A program made the position numbers and the translations under genes. Source: Hoplostethus atlanticus (Eukaryota > Chordata > Actinopteri > Trachichthyiformes > Trachichthyidae). From it: 64,000 nt of DNA. The DNA is taken from contig JAXDDX010000002.1 of assembly GCA_034670405.1 (NCBI GenBank), forward strand, positions 2,884,001 to 2,948,000, in the 5' to 3' direction. Of the stretch, positions 39,101 through 53,212 are shown one piece after another (the first letter of the stretch is position 1; each line of letters starts with the position of its first letter). The notes beneath the pieces are model-generated. The model was not told the origin of the DNA, did no database searches, and saw only the letters and a list, made by a program, of their open reading frames with translations.

Positions 39101-42100
39101 ACTCCAACAGTGCATGCATGGACTTGATTAGAATTAATGTAATTTTTGGTTTTGTGAATTTAAAAATGTGCAAAAACAGCACTAGAATATTTTGCTTTTG
39201 TTTGTCTTAACCTTTCACCACTGTACTAGCCAAGTCCAACGACTCGGGAGGAGACATGATAACGCAAAGGAAAGTTTAATTGAAAACTGCACAATTTTGA
39301 GACAGTGGTTTTATGTGGAAAAGGAGAGACATGCTTGAAACAGACCCCTGCTCTGGCGGTGACTATGTTGGGGGCGAATATTTTCCATTAAGAAATTCAT
39401 GAGCTTGTAAACAGCTCAGGTCCTGGGAAGCACGGTTGCGTCTCGGATGATAAGCAGCCTGTTTGGGGAGAAATATCACTCATTTTGTTTTCATTGACAT
39501 ACCTTTCTGTGTTTTCCTGCACAAGAACAGCTCCCAGCGCCCTCGCAAAATAGCTTTACGCCAACCTTGTGAAAAGCCCTGTAGTAACCCCTGGCCCAGC
39601 GTTCACCTCTCCTCTAACCAGTTTTAAATTAATCAAAACACCTTACTTCATTGTTTGTTGGCTTGTCTGCGACTCAAACTTTATAGTAGATTATGTCATT
39701 AATGAGTGTGTGTGTGCGTGCGTGCGTGCGCATGTGCATGCACGTTTTTATCTGCCTTTCTTTCCCTGGAAGCCTCTGTATGCGTGTGTGTATGCAGGTG
39801 CCTCCAGCCTTTCGCTGGTGAAGATGAGTCAGTACAAAGTCACCACTCAGCAGCTTCATGGAGGATGTTTTCAAACTTTAAAGGGCCACCTGTGAGCAGC
39901 CATAAAGCTGCCATTGTGCCAACCGTGCGTGAGCTGAGTCACATAATTCTCCCTGCTCTGCTTGCATTGCTCATGCCTTCATTATTGTCTCCAGGTCTTT
40001 GGGGTGACAGCGCTTAACTGTAACTGAATACCATCAAATCCATCCCTTCATCCCAATACTGTTTAACTGTGTTTCAACCTAATGTGGGTCTTCATATGGC
40101 AAAACACACACGGCTGGAAGAGGGGGTTGTAGTTCGTTTAAATAGGTCCAGTTTGGTCCTTGTCAATGACTAATATCAGTGATAACATATATAACACAAA
40201 TATATACAGGTGATGGCTATATTAACAACAAATGTGTATATGTAAAGAATACAGTTTAAGGAAAGGAGAAGACATAACATGATACTGAGAGAGAAAATCA
40301 GAAACAGATTAATTTGTTTTCCCCCGCTGAGGTTTCTTCACTCTCCTGTACTAAAGGTGATCCCTAAGAACTGTTATGTTGGTAGCAATTATATCCCTCT
40401 AAAAGATTATACCTTAACAGAGGTCATATCAAAAGTCATCTCAATTACACAGTAAAAACAAATATTCTAGGGGAACATTTCTTTTTTGTTTATTTTTTTG
40501 TTTATGACTGTATGCCTTTTACATGGTGCAAAGTCTGGCATTCATTTTCTGTTCCCAATCACAATGCTTGGTGCCAGAGGTTTTTAGCTTAACCTTCCTG
40601 GAAAGCAATGGTTATTTTGGCAAATATTAAGACTGCTGTTATTCACTTTTGTGTGTCTCATAAACTTTATGTGTGTTTTCTGGAAAGTCTGGATTTTCTG
40701 ATTAAGAAGGAAGATGATCTTCTTATAAATCAAATACTAGTACGGAACATCGTGGCTACTTTGTAGGTGAGAAAATAGAAAATGACAGTTTCATAATCTT
40801 TCTTATGAAACGGTACACATCAATTAAATGTTTGAACATTATAATAATGTTTTAGAATTCTCCTGTGTGTCTGCTGTGTTTACACTGATGTTTTTTTCTG
40901 AAGCTTGCTATGTTTTTGGAATAATTTCCATTAGAAAGTAGATGGGCATGTTCAATATTTATGGACAAATAGTCCTGTGAGCACCTGCCCTCTTCAGCAC
41001 TCAAAATCATTAACACTAATCATTCACATCTTGCACAGGAAGCTGCCAAACGTCCTGTTCACTTGACTTCATTTCCCCCTGTTGCTGCTACTGCATTGTT
41101 TACCCCGGTGTTTCTTCCTCTATGCTCTTATACTCTGTTCACACGACTATTTATACAGCCTTCCAAGAGGCCTTTCTAGGATAGAGTTTATCCTTCTGAT
41201 AGGGGATATTGATAGAGCAACATAAACAGTTCAAATGACCTGCCCCCTGTCTGAACTGAATAGTCTTTCCTTTCACACTTCACTTAAGTGTGTTCCCATG
41301 TGTTTGGAAAGTAGTTCAATCCTCACTTGCTCATATTGGGACCTATCAGCATCCCAGAAACTCTCTCCAGTCTCCCCAGGACACGCAGCTGCTTTTCTCC
41401 ACTCCACTTAATGGAAATACTATCTTCATGCAGATAAATATTAGACACATCCCCTGTTTACTCAACGTTGAAAACTAAGCCGTTATATCCGGAGCAGTCA
41501 GGGTCCCTGGTGGCACGGAGATAGATAGCATAAGGGCCATGGGACTCCCTCAAAGGTGAAGGATGCTACAGAGTTACCTGCACAATGACTGTGTGGATGT
41601 AGAAACATGACGGGGGAATGAGTGAGATCCGTGAGAAATACAAGGTGAAAGTGTCACGGAAATGAGTCCGTTTCCATATTTTGATTTTATTTTCCATATT
41701 ATCCTCTGTTACACTGAGTGTCTTTTTGACTGAGCAGATGAAACATGTCAAAGAAATACGTTGTGTTTGACTGAACATGACATTGTGAACGATTGCGAGT
41801 CAATGTCTCAGAGCCGGTTTTGAGGTTTTGGAGGATTTACATAAAAAATCAAGCCATTGCAGTAACATCAGCACAACTGCACAATCTTTCAGATCCACTG
41901 TTCATACTCACAGAGAGGCAGGAAATGATACAGTTGGGGGTTGATTTTATCTTGGTCAAACATTGCTTCCAACAAAACTACAATGAGTTATTTGTAAGTG
42001 GGAAATATCCTTCCCTGTTGCTTGTTTTGTGACTCAACATGAGCAAGGTGGAAGTGGTGGAGGGCAACAGGGAAAGGCGCTTTCCTCTGGGTTGTGAGAG

Positions 42101-42336
42101 CAACGGTTGGTGTGCGTACTTGTTGAGTCACAGATCCTTTTCCAAACCAAACTGGACTGAGGCCACATTACATCTTGAAACTTGCTGTGCAAATGCATTT
42201 CAAAGCTTAGCTGAATCACTCTGGCCCACCTTGTAGCTCTGTAACCAACTTTGGAGCACTGTCTCCTTTTTAAAGTCAAGTAAAGTGTAATTGATCAAGA
42301 GCACAACAGGAGATGTGAAAACCAGCAGTTCCGCAA

Positions 42337-42418
42337 AGACTCAAAATTCAAACCAGCAACCTTTTATTAATCTTGTCTTGACATTAACCTGAGCTTGTTG
42401 CTCTACCACCTGCCATCA
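42337..42418 (-). mobile_element. tRNA-derived SINE fragment
   Basis: On the minus strand a GGTGGTAGAGCAACAAGCTC head is followed by AGGTTGCTGGTTTGAATTTT, which resembles the A- and B-boxes of a tRNA promoter. Only the tRNA-like portion is clear. Confidence 0.5.
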
Positions 42419-44836
42419 GAGATTTCATGTAGCGGCCTCCAGATCAACAATATCCTTTGTGACAGTTGAGGAACTGAATGCTTTTCTTGGCATCATGTCA
42501 TACACGGGGAGATATTTTTAGGCCCTCCTGTATGAATTAAGGCAGTGTTCAAGTGTTCTCTCTGTGGGGCAGTTCAGATCTACCTGATTCTAGGGTTGCT
42601 ATTAGCCCTTCTAATAAAGGCCAGATTGTGGGAAAACTGGTAGTTAATGTGACCCGGCTGTGGCTTGCTGACAGACGTTCCCACCAGCGGTGTAGGACAG
42701 AGACTGCTCCATTTTCCTATCCACAGGAAAAATGCTATCAGCTCCCTTCAGCGCTGCAGACTCCTTACTTGCATTATTTTCCCTTGAGAGATTTAATAGC
42801 CGTCTATCTTATTCTTGACATCAGCTGCAACATTCAATGACTCCATTTTCAATATGGGTCCATTCACTGGGTCCGTCGCAGAATGGCAAGGCAAACCCAA
42901 CTCTTCAGACGCGGATACAAAAACCCAGCCATATGTCTAGATACCTTTGAAAGTGACAAATGAGAAAAGTGTTTTATCACGTAGATCATGTAAGACCAGG
43001 GGCTCAGCTTTTTAGAGGCCCTATAAGAAAGCTTTTGGTTAGGCCCCGTCACTTGAAATTGCACCCATTTAAGGGCCATTTTTGCAGCAAGGCATTGTGC
43101 CACAGCTCTCACGGTGGAGATGGCAACAATCAGCTCTCAGGAAGGGGTATTGATGTTGCAGTTTAATCTTTGAATCTGAGATCATGATTCAATATTGTCA
43201 AGGGCCGTATGACGCCATCATTGCATTAAAAAAAGGTATAAAGTCGGTGCTTTTTTGTACAGTATATGCCTTGACTGAGTCCTTAGTGTCTTGGTATTAT
43301 CCTACAGTTAGATTTATTGACTTGACATTCCCAGAGGTTTCCCACGAGTTTTTATGTTTCATCTGGGAATCCCCTATGCATATCCCACACATAAAGCGGA
43401 CCAGACCAGCTCTGGAAAATGTCTGTATCCAGTATTAAAGGTATTGACATTTTTCATTACAGCCTTAAAGGAAAATTCCAATCTCTGATACTCTTGTACT
43501 ATAAGATACCATCAATTTGTGATATTCAATGCGTCCCTTTGTGATGAAGTGTTGAAATTAGCTTTTTGTTGTACTCACTTTGCCTCAACCTGCCTCATCT
43601 ACTTCTACTTCAGTTAGTCATTTTCCTCCATTTTCCCCAGAGAAGCAGCGTGAAGTTGCTGCTATCAGTGAAAGCATGGGCACTCAAAAAGCAACATGTG
43701 AGAAATTGGTGTCTCTTCTTCTTCTGCGATGTTGTTCTCCCTGTGTGAACGTCGGTGCAAAATGTTTGGTCTAGAAAAAAAGCCCTTGCTTTGTGGTTTT
43801 GAGGGACTGACACCAAAACCTTTCTATTGATGTTGTAGATAGTTGACATTTTTTCTTCTACCAAATTCCATTGTAGCTGCACTGGAAATATCTTGACGTG
43901 ACGTCACATTGTCAATGTTTGGCCGCAGTTATTCACAGGAATAAGAAAAATGCACCACCAGACATGGCCCAGGACATGCAAGCTACAATGCCAATAGTTG
44001 TTTTTTAAGCAATGTCAAAATGTTGGTGGATTTTTCCTTTAAATGAATATTTCAGTTGTATATTTGCAATTACTTTTGACAAATTTAAGGTAGTCAGCTG
44101 GAATATCAGTGCTCCATAATTCGCCACACTTGCAACTCTAACTTGCATCCAGTTAGACAATTTCCACCTAAATCACATTACAGAGCCTCTAATTAACATG
44201 TAGCGTTGTACCTTAAAGTTGCAGACACAACAGGAGCGTGGTGGAACATGCTGTCTCCAAGCTTCTCCATTAATGAAACAAGCTTGTCTGCATGAGACCG
44301 TTTAATTCAAGCTGCTGCAGTGTGATAAATATCTTCTGGGCCTGCCTGGTGCCAGACCAGCAGGTGACACAGCCAGACTATCCTGCCCATTATACAGAAA
44401 AGGGCCTCGCCTCTCACCCTGGTTCCCACTATACTTTTTTATTAATTTGGTGCATATAAAAATTTGAGAAGAAACAGGCACAGAAAAACACAGCCATCAT
44501 GTTGATTTGGATGTTAATGGTTTTTAAGGCACCCCGCATGCTTCATAGAAATTCAGCATGAGGCCTGAGAATGTTTTGTTATGAGTGTACTTAGAAATGA
44601 CTACTCTGAAGGAGCTGAAATTACAAGAAATTCAGAATTCAATAACTTCAACAGTTGGGGCTTTTAGAAACGTAATAAAATAAAAGTGCTTGCTCATTCA
44701 TACAGGATTTACCAGCTGAATGTAAATTTACTGCAGTTTTCTAAAAGCATAATGACACTGACACCAAACAGTTATTATAGGCATTATATATAGCATACTT
44801 CCGTAAAATCATCAGATGTTTTTAAAGATTACAGCA

Positions 44837-44978
44837 TTTCTTTATTAGGCAGCGTCAAGTGAAGGGTGACAAAAAGGGAAATAACGTGTCAAAGGTCATG
44901 AGCTGGATTTGAACCCACAACATTACCAGGACATGATACAATACGCGCCTTAGCCTGCTGAGCCAACAGGGAGACGAA
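44837..44978 (-). mobile_element. tRNA-derived SINE
   Basis: On the minus strand: CTGTTGGCTCAGCAGGCTAA (A-box), GTGGGTTCAAATCCAGCTCA (B-box), GACCTTTGACACGTTATTTC and an end in GCCTAATAAAGAAATG. It is the fullest of the three related copies in the window (others at 3872 and 31102). Confidence 0.8.
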
Positions 44979-45825
44979 AAGTCATTGAGCCTAATAAACA
45001 TAGCTCTATGTACCACTACAGTGCTAATGCTCTTTAGTGGAGCTGAGGCACAAGCATCCCTCGCAGCAGGACAACGTGCTTGAGGATAATCAGCTCAATA
45101 AAAGTACATCTGCTGCATACTGGGCTGCACAGGGACAGAATGTCCTGTTGTTTCCACTTTTTTATTCCACTCCTCTCATTCGAATGGCCATAATCACTGA
45201 CAATGAATTTCCCACTGGAGGAGGAACAGTAATCCGTCAAAAAGGATTTCTTCCTCGTATAAAAATAAACAATTGATTTTGGGGGGAGGTTGCCGAGTGC
45301 TGGGTTTGTTAAAGGGGGATGCCAACTGAATTTCAACTTTGAAATAATAAATTATTTATTTCCATGCCCTTGGACAGTTCAGTCTCTACAATTAGTGGAT
45401 GCAATGCTTTGTGTCGCAGATGGAAAAAGTGCTGGTCCCTCCATCTACTCTGCAGATATACTGTCATCATACTGATGCACTGTAGAAATGTGGAGGACAG
45501 GATGAAAAAGGAGATTGTTCCAATATCCAGAATGATTTCCAAAGAGAGTTTTCTGGTCCAGATCTCATAGTGCTATTCCAACATAAACCTGAGCTAAATT
45601 GACTTTTACATCCAGTGTCAATGGAGCACCTTCAAGCTATATATCATCACTATATATCAACATGTGAATGCCTGAATCGGGTGTTTTTTATCCTGAAGTA
45701 ACTAGCATTCAGATGTTTCGAACAGGTCACAGTGCACTGCAGTGTTACAAGAGTCTGCTCAGGGTAATTACATTTTATAGACCTCTTTTGCTTGAAGTGA
45801 AGATTCTGTTCCCTGCTGTGGATGA

Positions 45826-45830
<5 letters not shown>

Positions 45831-45878
<48 letters not shown>

Positions 45879-45880
45879 TG
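45831..45880. repeat. (TG)n microsatellite
   Basis: About 50 bp of nearly pure TG repeat with one TTTG interruption near the end. Confidence 0.95.
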
Positions 45881-47337
45881 CTGGCACTGTGTTATGAGAG
45901 TGCACTCTTCACTCTCATGCCTATTCCTGCTTGTACTTACGTTTCAAAGGGATGGGCAAATACCAAACATTGTAATTTGTCAACTAATTTTTTACAATCA
46001 GGCCATTTTAAGTTATTGAATTAGTTCTGGCCAGACACACTGTCTTGACACAGAGGAGGATCGTTTTGCTGAATTATTTTTGGAAACGGGTTTCATTTAG
46101 TGGAGAGCAATAAACATCAGTGTGGGGCTGCAGACGAGGAGGGAGACTGAAAACAGGGTTTGGAGATATTGTAGACGTGGGAAGCCAGAATAAAACGTCT
46201 ACAAGTTACTGATATAAGACAGAAAAGAAAAATGCTAATAAAACACCCTGGAGTAAGTGCCCTAGGCTATCAAAGTATTCTCTTTCCATACACCCGCATG
46301 CCAATTTATTTCAAAATAAATAAAACTTGAAAATTTCAAAGTAAATAAAAAATGTGTTGCTGGAAACTCTCTGAGGCTTTTCTGCTCTGTGGCCAGTCCA
46401 GAGGGTATTGAGGCTGAATCTCTGCAGTCCCAAAGCTTTTTATCGACCAGACTCCTCCACATTGTGCCATGAGGTCCTATTTGTCAGCTCTATTATGGTT
46501 AAGGTAAATATTAGAAGCAGCACTGCCAATCTGGGAACAAGGACTCTCTCACTGTATCTAAAACAACTTAGTTATTTGATTATACAACAAAAGAGATTAT
46601 ATGATTATACAACAGAAGTGAGAAAGAAATATTTACTTGACTACTGTATATTTGCACTCTTCAGTTGTAACCTGCATGACACGATGAGGTTTCCAGGTTT
46701 CCTGGAACAATTAGTTTCCTGATTTGCGCAATGAAAAACATTTTTTGTATTATTTCTCAGAAACTTCTAATTTTATCCATGAAAATACCGAACAAGTATA
46801 TTTATGATCTATTTATATGTTTTGCATTAATGCCACTGTGGAAACTAACAATATTGGTTTCCCCAATTTTGTAAATTACATGGCACAAAGTATGAGGTCA
46901 TGAATCTAAATTTGGTTGTCTTTGGCTTAAGCGAACATGTTTTGGCAGAACAAATTGTAATAGTTTATTTTGCGAATGCAATTTTTTGTAACCTCATGCT
47001 GCTGTGTGGGCAGTGAGGTCAGACCTCAGGATGGGGCACAAGGACAGAGGAAAGGTAGGCTTGAATGTGGTAAAACATGGACCAGTATAAACATTTCATT
47101 CTAATATGCTATATATCCCTTTTGGGAAAAATGGTACCTGATGTCCACCAACCAATATCTCAAAAGTGCATCTACATTCTGTGTTGTCTTTGTTGTAAGC
47201 AATACTATTAACACAAATAGCCACTTAAATGATATTCCATCGTGAGGTTAGTTTCCAAGCCAGCCAATTTATAGCAGTAGGTGTCCAATTGGTGGTGATC
47301 TCATTTAGGACAAAACAAAAAAAATAAATACAGTTTT

Positions 47338-47364
47338 TATAATAATAATAATAATAATAATAAT
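47338..47364. repeat. (AAT)n microsatellite
   Basis: Short AAT run followed by A-rich sequence (47395-47440). Confidence 0.9.
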
Positions 47365-47544
47365 CAAATCCTAATCTTTATTATATAACACAGTTAAAAA
47401 GCACTTTAAAAAAGAAAAGAAAAAAAAGAAAAAAAGATCAAACCAACAGCAAAAACAATATGGCAAGGTAAGAAAAAGAAAGCATGGCAAAAAACAGAAA
47501 AGGGAGGTCAAAAGTAAAAGTAAAATCCTAAAATTAATTCTGAA

Positions 47545-47770
47545 AAGGGCAGCACAGTGGCCCCATGGTTAGCACCGTCGCCTCACAGCAAGAAGGACCC
47601 GGGTTTGACTCCGGTTCTTTCTGTGTGGAGTTTCCATGTTTTCCCCGTGTTCCTCCCACAGTCCAAACACATGCAGGTCAGGTGGATTAGAGACTCTAAA
47701 TTGGCCACAGGTGTGAATGTGAGTGTGATTGTCTATCTATCCGTGTTAGCCCTGTGATGGACTGAATGAA
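47545..47770 (+). mobile_element. SINE-like interspersed repeat common in teleosts
   Basis: Phrases GGCAGCACAGTGGCCCCATG, GTTAGCACCGTCGCCTCACA, GACCCGGGTTTGACTCCGG, CTGTGTGGAGTTTCCATG and AGACTCTAAATTGGCC match, from memory, a repeat very common in fish genomes. The head has tRNA-like A- and B-box phrases. Exact class not determined. Confidence 0.75.
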
Positions 47771-47814
47771 ACAATTCTGAAACTAACAAATGACTATGGA
47801 GGAGTACGTTTGCC

Positions 47815-47930
47815 ACATCAATAAATAAATAAATGCACAGAGAAAAAGGGAAATAAATTAATTAATAAATCAATAAAAATATAAATCAATTGCAAAATGA
47901 CTGAATGAATAAATAAATAAATAAATATAT
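47815..47930. repeat. Degenerate AATA-rich simple repeat
   Basis: Runs of AATA/AAAT units broken by unique bases, next to the repeat at 47545-47770 and possibly seeded by its tail. Confidence 0.8.
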
Positions 47931-48698
47931 GTATACATATACAGAATATATACATATATATGCCTAAAGCTCACCTTAATGCCTTAATGTCACTACACAG
48001 CAAAACCCATTACAAGCACTCTCTCTCCTCTCCTGTCTTTCTCTGTATTCATGTTCCCCACCAGATCTCAGGCCTATAAGCTGCACCTGACAGCTCCTCC
48101 TGTCTGTCTGCGTGACCCTGTCTGTCTCCAGCTCGTCCCCCGGTCTGAGCAGCCCACCCTCTGCCTGCCCCAGCTCTGCATGCAAACAAGTCCTGGTCTT
48201 GCCTGAAAGGAAGGAGAATGTTTTTACAGGGAAGTTTGGGATTAGAAGACCATTACAGGGTTTCATTCCATCTCTTGGTAGCTCCACTCCAAAGGAAGCC
48301 TTTTCTTTCTTACATAAGTAAGTCATCGCCAGTGTGGATTAATGAGCTTCATCCCATGCAGAAAACCAAACGGTACTGTGTGTCTCAAACTGTAGTACAG
48401 AGTGTCCATGACTGGACTGCAACAGGATCTATCCCATGATTTACTGCCACAATGCTATTTTGTGGGGAATTGCTCTGAGGCCTTTATTAATCAGTGGACA
48501 TTGATCTGTTAATTCCTGTCCATATGAAACAAAATAGAATAAAGGTTATGACCTGCATAGACTTGTTTTGTTTCTATTGCAGACTTGTCTCTAAGCTCTT
48601 GTCAATCAACCTTTAGTAGAGGTTGATCCTAACTTTCCTTGGGGGTAAAAATGGAGGCGTGAACATCCCAACCAATGCTGATATTATCTGCCCCCCCC

Positions 48699-48699
<1 letters not shown>

Positions 48700-48761
<62 letters not shown>
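48700..48761. repeat. (CA)n microsatellite
   Basis: About 60 bp of pure CA, preceded by a C run. Confidence 0.95.
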
Positions 48762-48764
<3 letters not shown>

Positions 48765-48903
48765 ATTGCTATTATCTTTGAATACCTGCTGTGTAATCTA
48801 CCCCTGAGCGCAGTCATGGCCTCCTAATCAAGCAATGTATCTCTGTGTCTCTGTGGTGGTGTAGGTGTGTGAGACACAGTGGGCAGAGAGACCAAGAGAA
48901 AGA

Positions 48904-48907
<4 letters not shown>

Positions 48908-48936
<29 letters not shown>
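48908..48936. repeat. (GA)n microsatellite
   Basis: About 28 bp of pure GA. Confidence 0.92.
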
Positions 48937-49162
48937 TGTCTCTTCCATGCAGGAGACCCCCCAGGGAATTTCCTGTATTTTTTTTAACCCGGATGAGAAG
49001 CTGTTGATAACATGAGGGTGTGGGCGCCAGCAGGGAAGGTGACATTAGTGACAACTCGGAGGAAGAGGAAGTCAATCAGTGGAGCAGGAGAGAGGAGGAC
49101 ATTAGCGACATGGCTGGAGAGGAAAGCCAAGAGGGAAAGACACACACGGTATCGCAGGTCAG

Positions 49163-49312
49163 ACTGTGTGGTGTGTGTGTGTGTGTGAGTGCTTGCTGCG
49201 CTGTGTCTGCACGTGCAAGCATGTATGCTCATTTGGGCATGGCGTGTGGTTGTGCATAGTATGGGTACGTGTGCATTTGCATGTGTGTGTGTCTGTGTGC
49301 GTGTGTGTGTGG

Positions 49313-49343
<31 letters not shown>
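49163..49343. repeat. Interrupted (GT)n-rich region
   Basis: GT runs at about 49168-49187 and 49279-49343 separated by GT-rich mixed sequence. Several apparent Val/Cys and His/Thr frames on the two strands come from it. Confidence 0.9.
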
Positions 49344-49346
<3 letters not shown>

Positions 49347-52106
49347 TTGGCACAATTATCTGTTTCGCACCTGGCCCAGGCCAGTAGTGAGTCAGCAGCG
49401 GTGTGAGGTTGAGCTGTATCCCCTGTCACACAGCTCAAAGTTGTGTTAACCTTTAAGACAAAAGGCTGTGACGTGTGTAGGCTCTTGCTAATCCTGTGAG
49501 GAAAGCCATCTGAATGCTGTGTATTCTTCCTGCTGCCATCAAAATCTCATTTTAAAATGTGTGGTCGAGGTCTCTGGGGAAACCTTTCAGCAATTCTAAC
49601 TGTGAATTGTAAGGGCATTTCCGTCTTTCTGCAATTTAACACTCAAATACTATAGGCTATTTCCATTTTTACTGGAGTCTTTCACTTAGGCTACAGCTAA
49701 GGACCATTCATGATTCACTTCAGTAAAATGCTAACTTGCCTTTACTTAAGTTGGGTGAAAATTGTGTTAATAAAAAGGTATTTTTAGAGTGGCAGAGGAG
49801 TGAGAAATAAACAGCTACTTTTGCCTACTGGGGCCCTTAGGATGTTGTTACAGATTTGCCATATTATGAGACCGCACCTACAAAACTCCTCCAAAACCTA
49901 CAACAGAACATTTACAGCACTCACCAATAATTAAGTGTGATGTAGAGGTGCTGATCTCATTCTCTTGGCTACACTTTTACTTTCAACTATACTGGTATTA
50001 ACTCTGATCCTTGTGTTTCTCACAAAAAAAACATTGATGTGTGAAATAAGTGACGTGTTCTTGCTATGTAAATACATATTTTGCTGGGGTAGAGTCACAG
50101 TAAGATATTTGGAAGATAATTGGAAAGCATGTAGACATGAAAAGGCTCTTAGTTCTTAGTTTTCTTTTGATAACGTTATAAAATATCTGTTGATCCATCA
50201 GTGGCTTTCAATTCCTCGTCTGGCTGCCAGCCACTACAAAGCTAGGAGACAATGAAAGCATGAAGCAGATCACCAGGGCTACTGTTTTATAGTGGCAACA
50301 GTTTTGTTTTTTTTAGCTTGCATTAACCTTGTTACTGTCAATTTCACATGTGTAAAAGAGAAAACCCTACAAAAAAACGTCTTTAAGTCCTGTTATATAC
50401 AAGTTTGAGATTGGAGAGAGCGACCAAAATGATTGACATTGTTTTAACATTTCTAAGGCCCAATTCTTAGTCCAAACATGGACTACTATGAGTGTCTGGG
50501 TAGGACGGTACATTTCAGCACTGCAAGGACAGTCTACACAGAAGAAGAATGCCGAGAGCTATGTAGTAGGGCTCTGTCATCGGCGGTTTTGTCCTGCAGA
50601 GGAGAAATAAAAAGGAGTGAAAGTGCACTACAAATGACCTGTCCTGAAGGGAGAGGACCAGAAATGGTAACTGGACAGGACAGACATGCTCCAGGTGCTG
50701 TGCAGTGGTGACCAGCATGTACATTTTCTGACATTTTCTTTTATTGCGATGACCACTTGGAGGAGAATAATATGTGTTTTAACTTCGTTAGACCAGAAAC
50801 CAGGAGGAAATGGGCCAGAAGTGTGTATCCACAAGGTAAATCATGTGAAACCCCAAAAGCTGCTAGGCCTACCTAAAGCATGGCTGGCAGCACGAAGCAT
50901 TGAGGAGCTAAACACACACACACACTCAGGCTGATTATATGTAAAAAGCAATATAAACTCCTCTCCATGCATATCAAAGCATTCCTACAATGCTCCTAGC
51001 TGAATACGAAAATGCATCCACCCATCAGATGCAAAGCCTCAAAAGATTTTGCACGAGTACAACAGAGTATAAGACATCATGAGGATCTCAGGGGGGCAAA
51101 ATGTCATAAGTGAACTATGCACTTTTCCACTGGATGAATAAAGACTTTAATGTGGCTATAGCGTTGCCTGTCAAGACAATGACTTCATCTGGGCTGGCTC
51201 ATAGACACTTGCAACAACAGTAATTCTACACCTGAAAAAGCAGCCTTTCAAGTTGGCCGTGAACATGACAACTTTTTCTTTTGTGCAGGCATGGGGTTTC
51301 AGAGGAGTCACTGGAGAGGAAGTGATAAAGGTGCTGTAAGATGACTACATCAAAAGCCTTCAACCTGGGCTAATGAACCGCACAAGTGCTGAACAAAGAG
51401 GAACTCCTTTCAGTGGAGTTAAAACTGAGAAGCTGGGCTCAAAAATAGAAGGAACTGAAAGGCAGGGCGGGTGAAAGACGGGTCTGATATCACGTTTGAT
51501 ACCTGCTCAATGAAGTTACGGTGAAACAAACAAAGAAGCTTCTACAGGAAACCTTCATGGGGGAAACACCATGATTCCCACCTTGTCTGGAGGTGGGTGA
51601 GCATTTGGAAGGTTGTTAGAAGCCCTACAGCTGGACAAACTCTTGCCCCTAGTAGTGCCATCTTTCTATCAACTCTTTACTCTGAACAATAGATGGATAT
51701 CACAAAGACAACAAACGCCTAGCTGATGTCATCAAGCCAACTAGTTTGCAGGGCGAGGAAAGGCCCTGGTGTGAAACAAGCACCAACCTAAGGCTGATTT
51801 AAAAATAACAGACTGTCTAATCTAAAGTGACTAACTGACTAATCTAAAGGAGCACCCGCGACCGGTGCAATATGGATGCTTGAGTTGGCTCTTGACACCC
51901 TTTTCTTTGGCAACTTAGTATCGTAACAGAACCTTTATGGCCGACTCCTTTCCTGAAGCTGTTGTGTTATGTTACCAAAATATCACTATACGGTATTTGA
52001 AATCACCTTACACACTAGTATTGTGCAATATGTGTGACGTCACTGTCAATACAATGGATTCACTTTGAACAACTTGGCATGTGTAAGCGAGCGCTAGCTT
52101 GGGATG

Positions 52107-52115
52107 GGTGTGTGT

Positions 52116-52161
<46 letters not shown>
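52107..52161. repeat. (GT)n microsatellite
   Basis: About 55 bp of GT with one TC interruption. Confidence 0.95.
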
Positions 52162-52162
<1 letters not shown>

Positions 52163-52703
52163 ACATCCTGCTGAAACCAACCACTGTTCTAAGATGCACT
52201 GAAACTTCACACAGACAGGCTGTGCAGGCCCAGCCCGACTACACAATGAACACATCCTTAGAGATGGCTTGTGTTTACTGCTGGGGTTGTCAGGGAGTCC
52301 TCCACAGTCAGGCAATAAGGAAGGGGATTATTTGCTTTGGCTGTGGAAGAGGGCTCTAATCAGATCACTGTGACATGTGAGCACAGTGTTTGTCCTCTTC
52401 ACCACCCAACTCTCTCCCTCCCTGTGTATTTTCTGTCCCCCTCTCCTCCCGTGTCTTCCTGTCATGTTTTACACACAGTTTCTCAGGTTCTGAAAGATGT
52501 CTGAGTGTATAAGGGGCACGAACGCGCCCAGCGCATGCACTGCGTGAATGACGGCAGCCCATTGATTGAATATATTTGCTGTGCATTAATTGGGATGAAA
52601 TGTCTTGGAGCTCTACTTTTTTTTCTGTCTTCATGCTGATTATAAGACATTTTAACAAGCCAAACCTTCTGACTGAAATCTCTCACATTGAAATCCTGAC
52701 AGG

Positions 52704-52742
52704 CTCTCTCTCTCTCTCTCTCTCTGTTTCTCTCTCTCTCCT
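52704..52742. repeat. (CT)n microsatellite
   Basis: CT run with a single GTTT interruption. Confidence 0.92.
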
Positions 52743-53212
52743 ATATGCTTTCCATTTGCTCTCATGATATCCAGCATGTGGGAAGAAAGAGGGCGAGATA
52801 CAGTAGATCGCTCAGGTTTGGGGAATTGGATTGTCATGGCAAATTGCCACATCATCTGTCTTATCTGATCTTGCAAGGCTGTTATCGTAATGAAACACCA
52901 GTAGAGACAAGCCAGGAAAGGTGAAGATGATACAGCACAAGGCATTCATGGCACAATCCAGCCCTTCATTTCTTTGGATTTTCCACACTCTATCAGTCCA
53001 GGAAGTAGTAGGGCATGTGAGGGCTGGATGTGGGCTGGAGGATGGCAGCAGCGCTGAGGTAACCTCTCTGATAAGTGATGCATCTCTCCACTGCATTGTG
53101 CATTGTGCTCCGAAATGACTACCCTATTGCGAAAGTGCTGCTTAATATAGAGACGTAACAAAGAGTGATTATCTTGCAATGAAAAGGTCAGGTTCAAGCA
53201 TGTCAAGGATTA

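Noticed and set aside
38745..39140. Possible Tc1/mariner-like fragment (GAGAAAATATTCACCCCTG)
   Set aside because: The phrase resembles ends of known fish repeats, but I could not find a matching inverted end or target duplication.
49020..49150. Acidic frame with two GACATTAG-GACA phrases
   Set aside because: Short, next to microsatellites, no known family; the internal similarity is weak.
49159..49449. Several His/Thr- or Cys/Val-rich frames
   Set aside because: Produced by the GT-rich repeat region.
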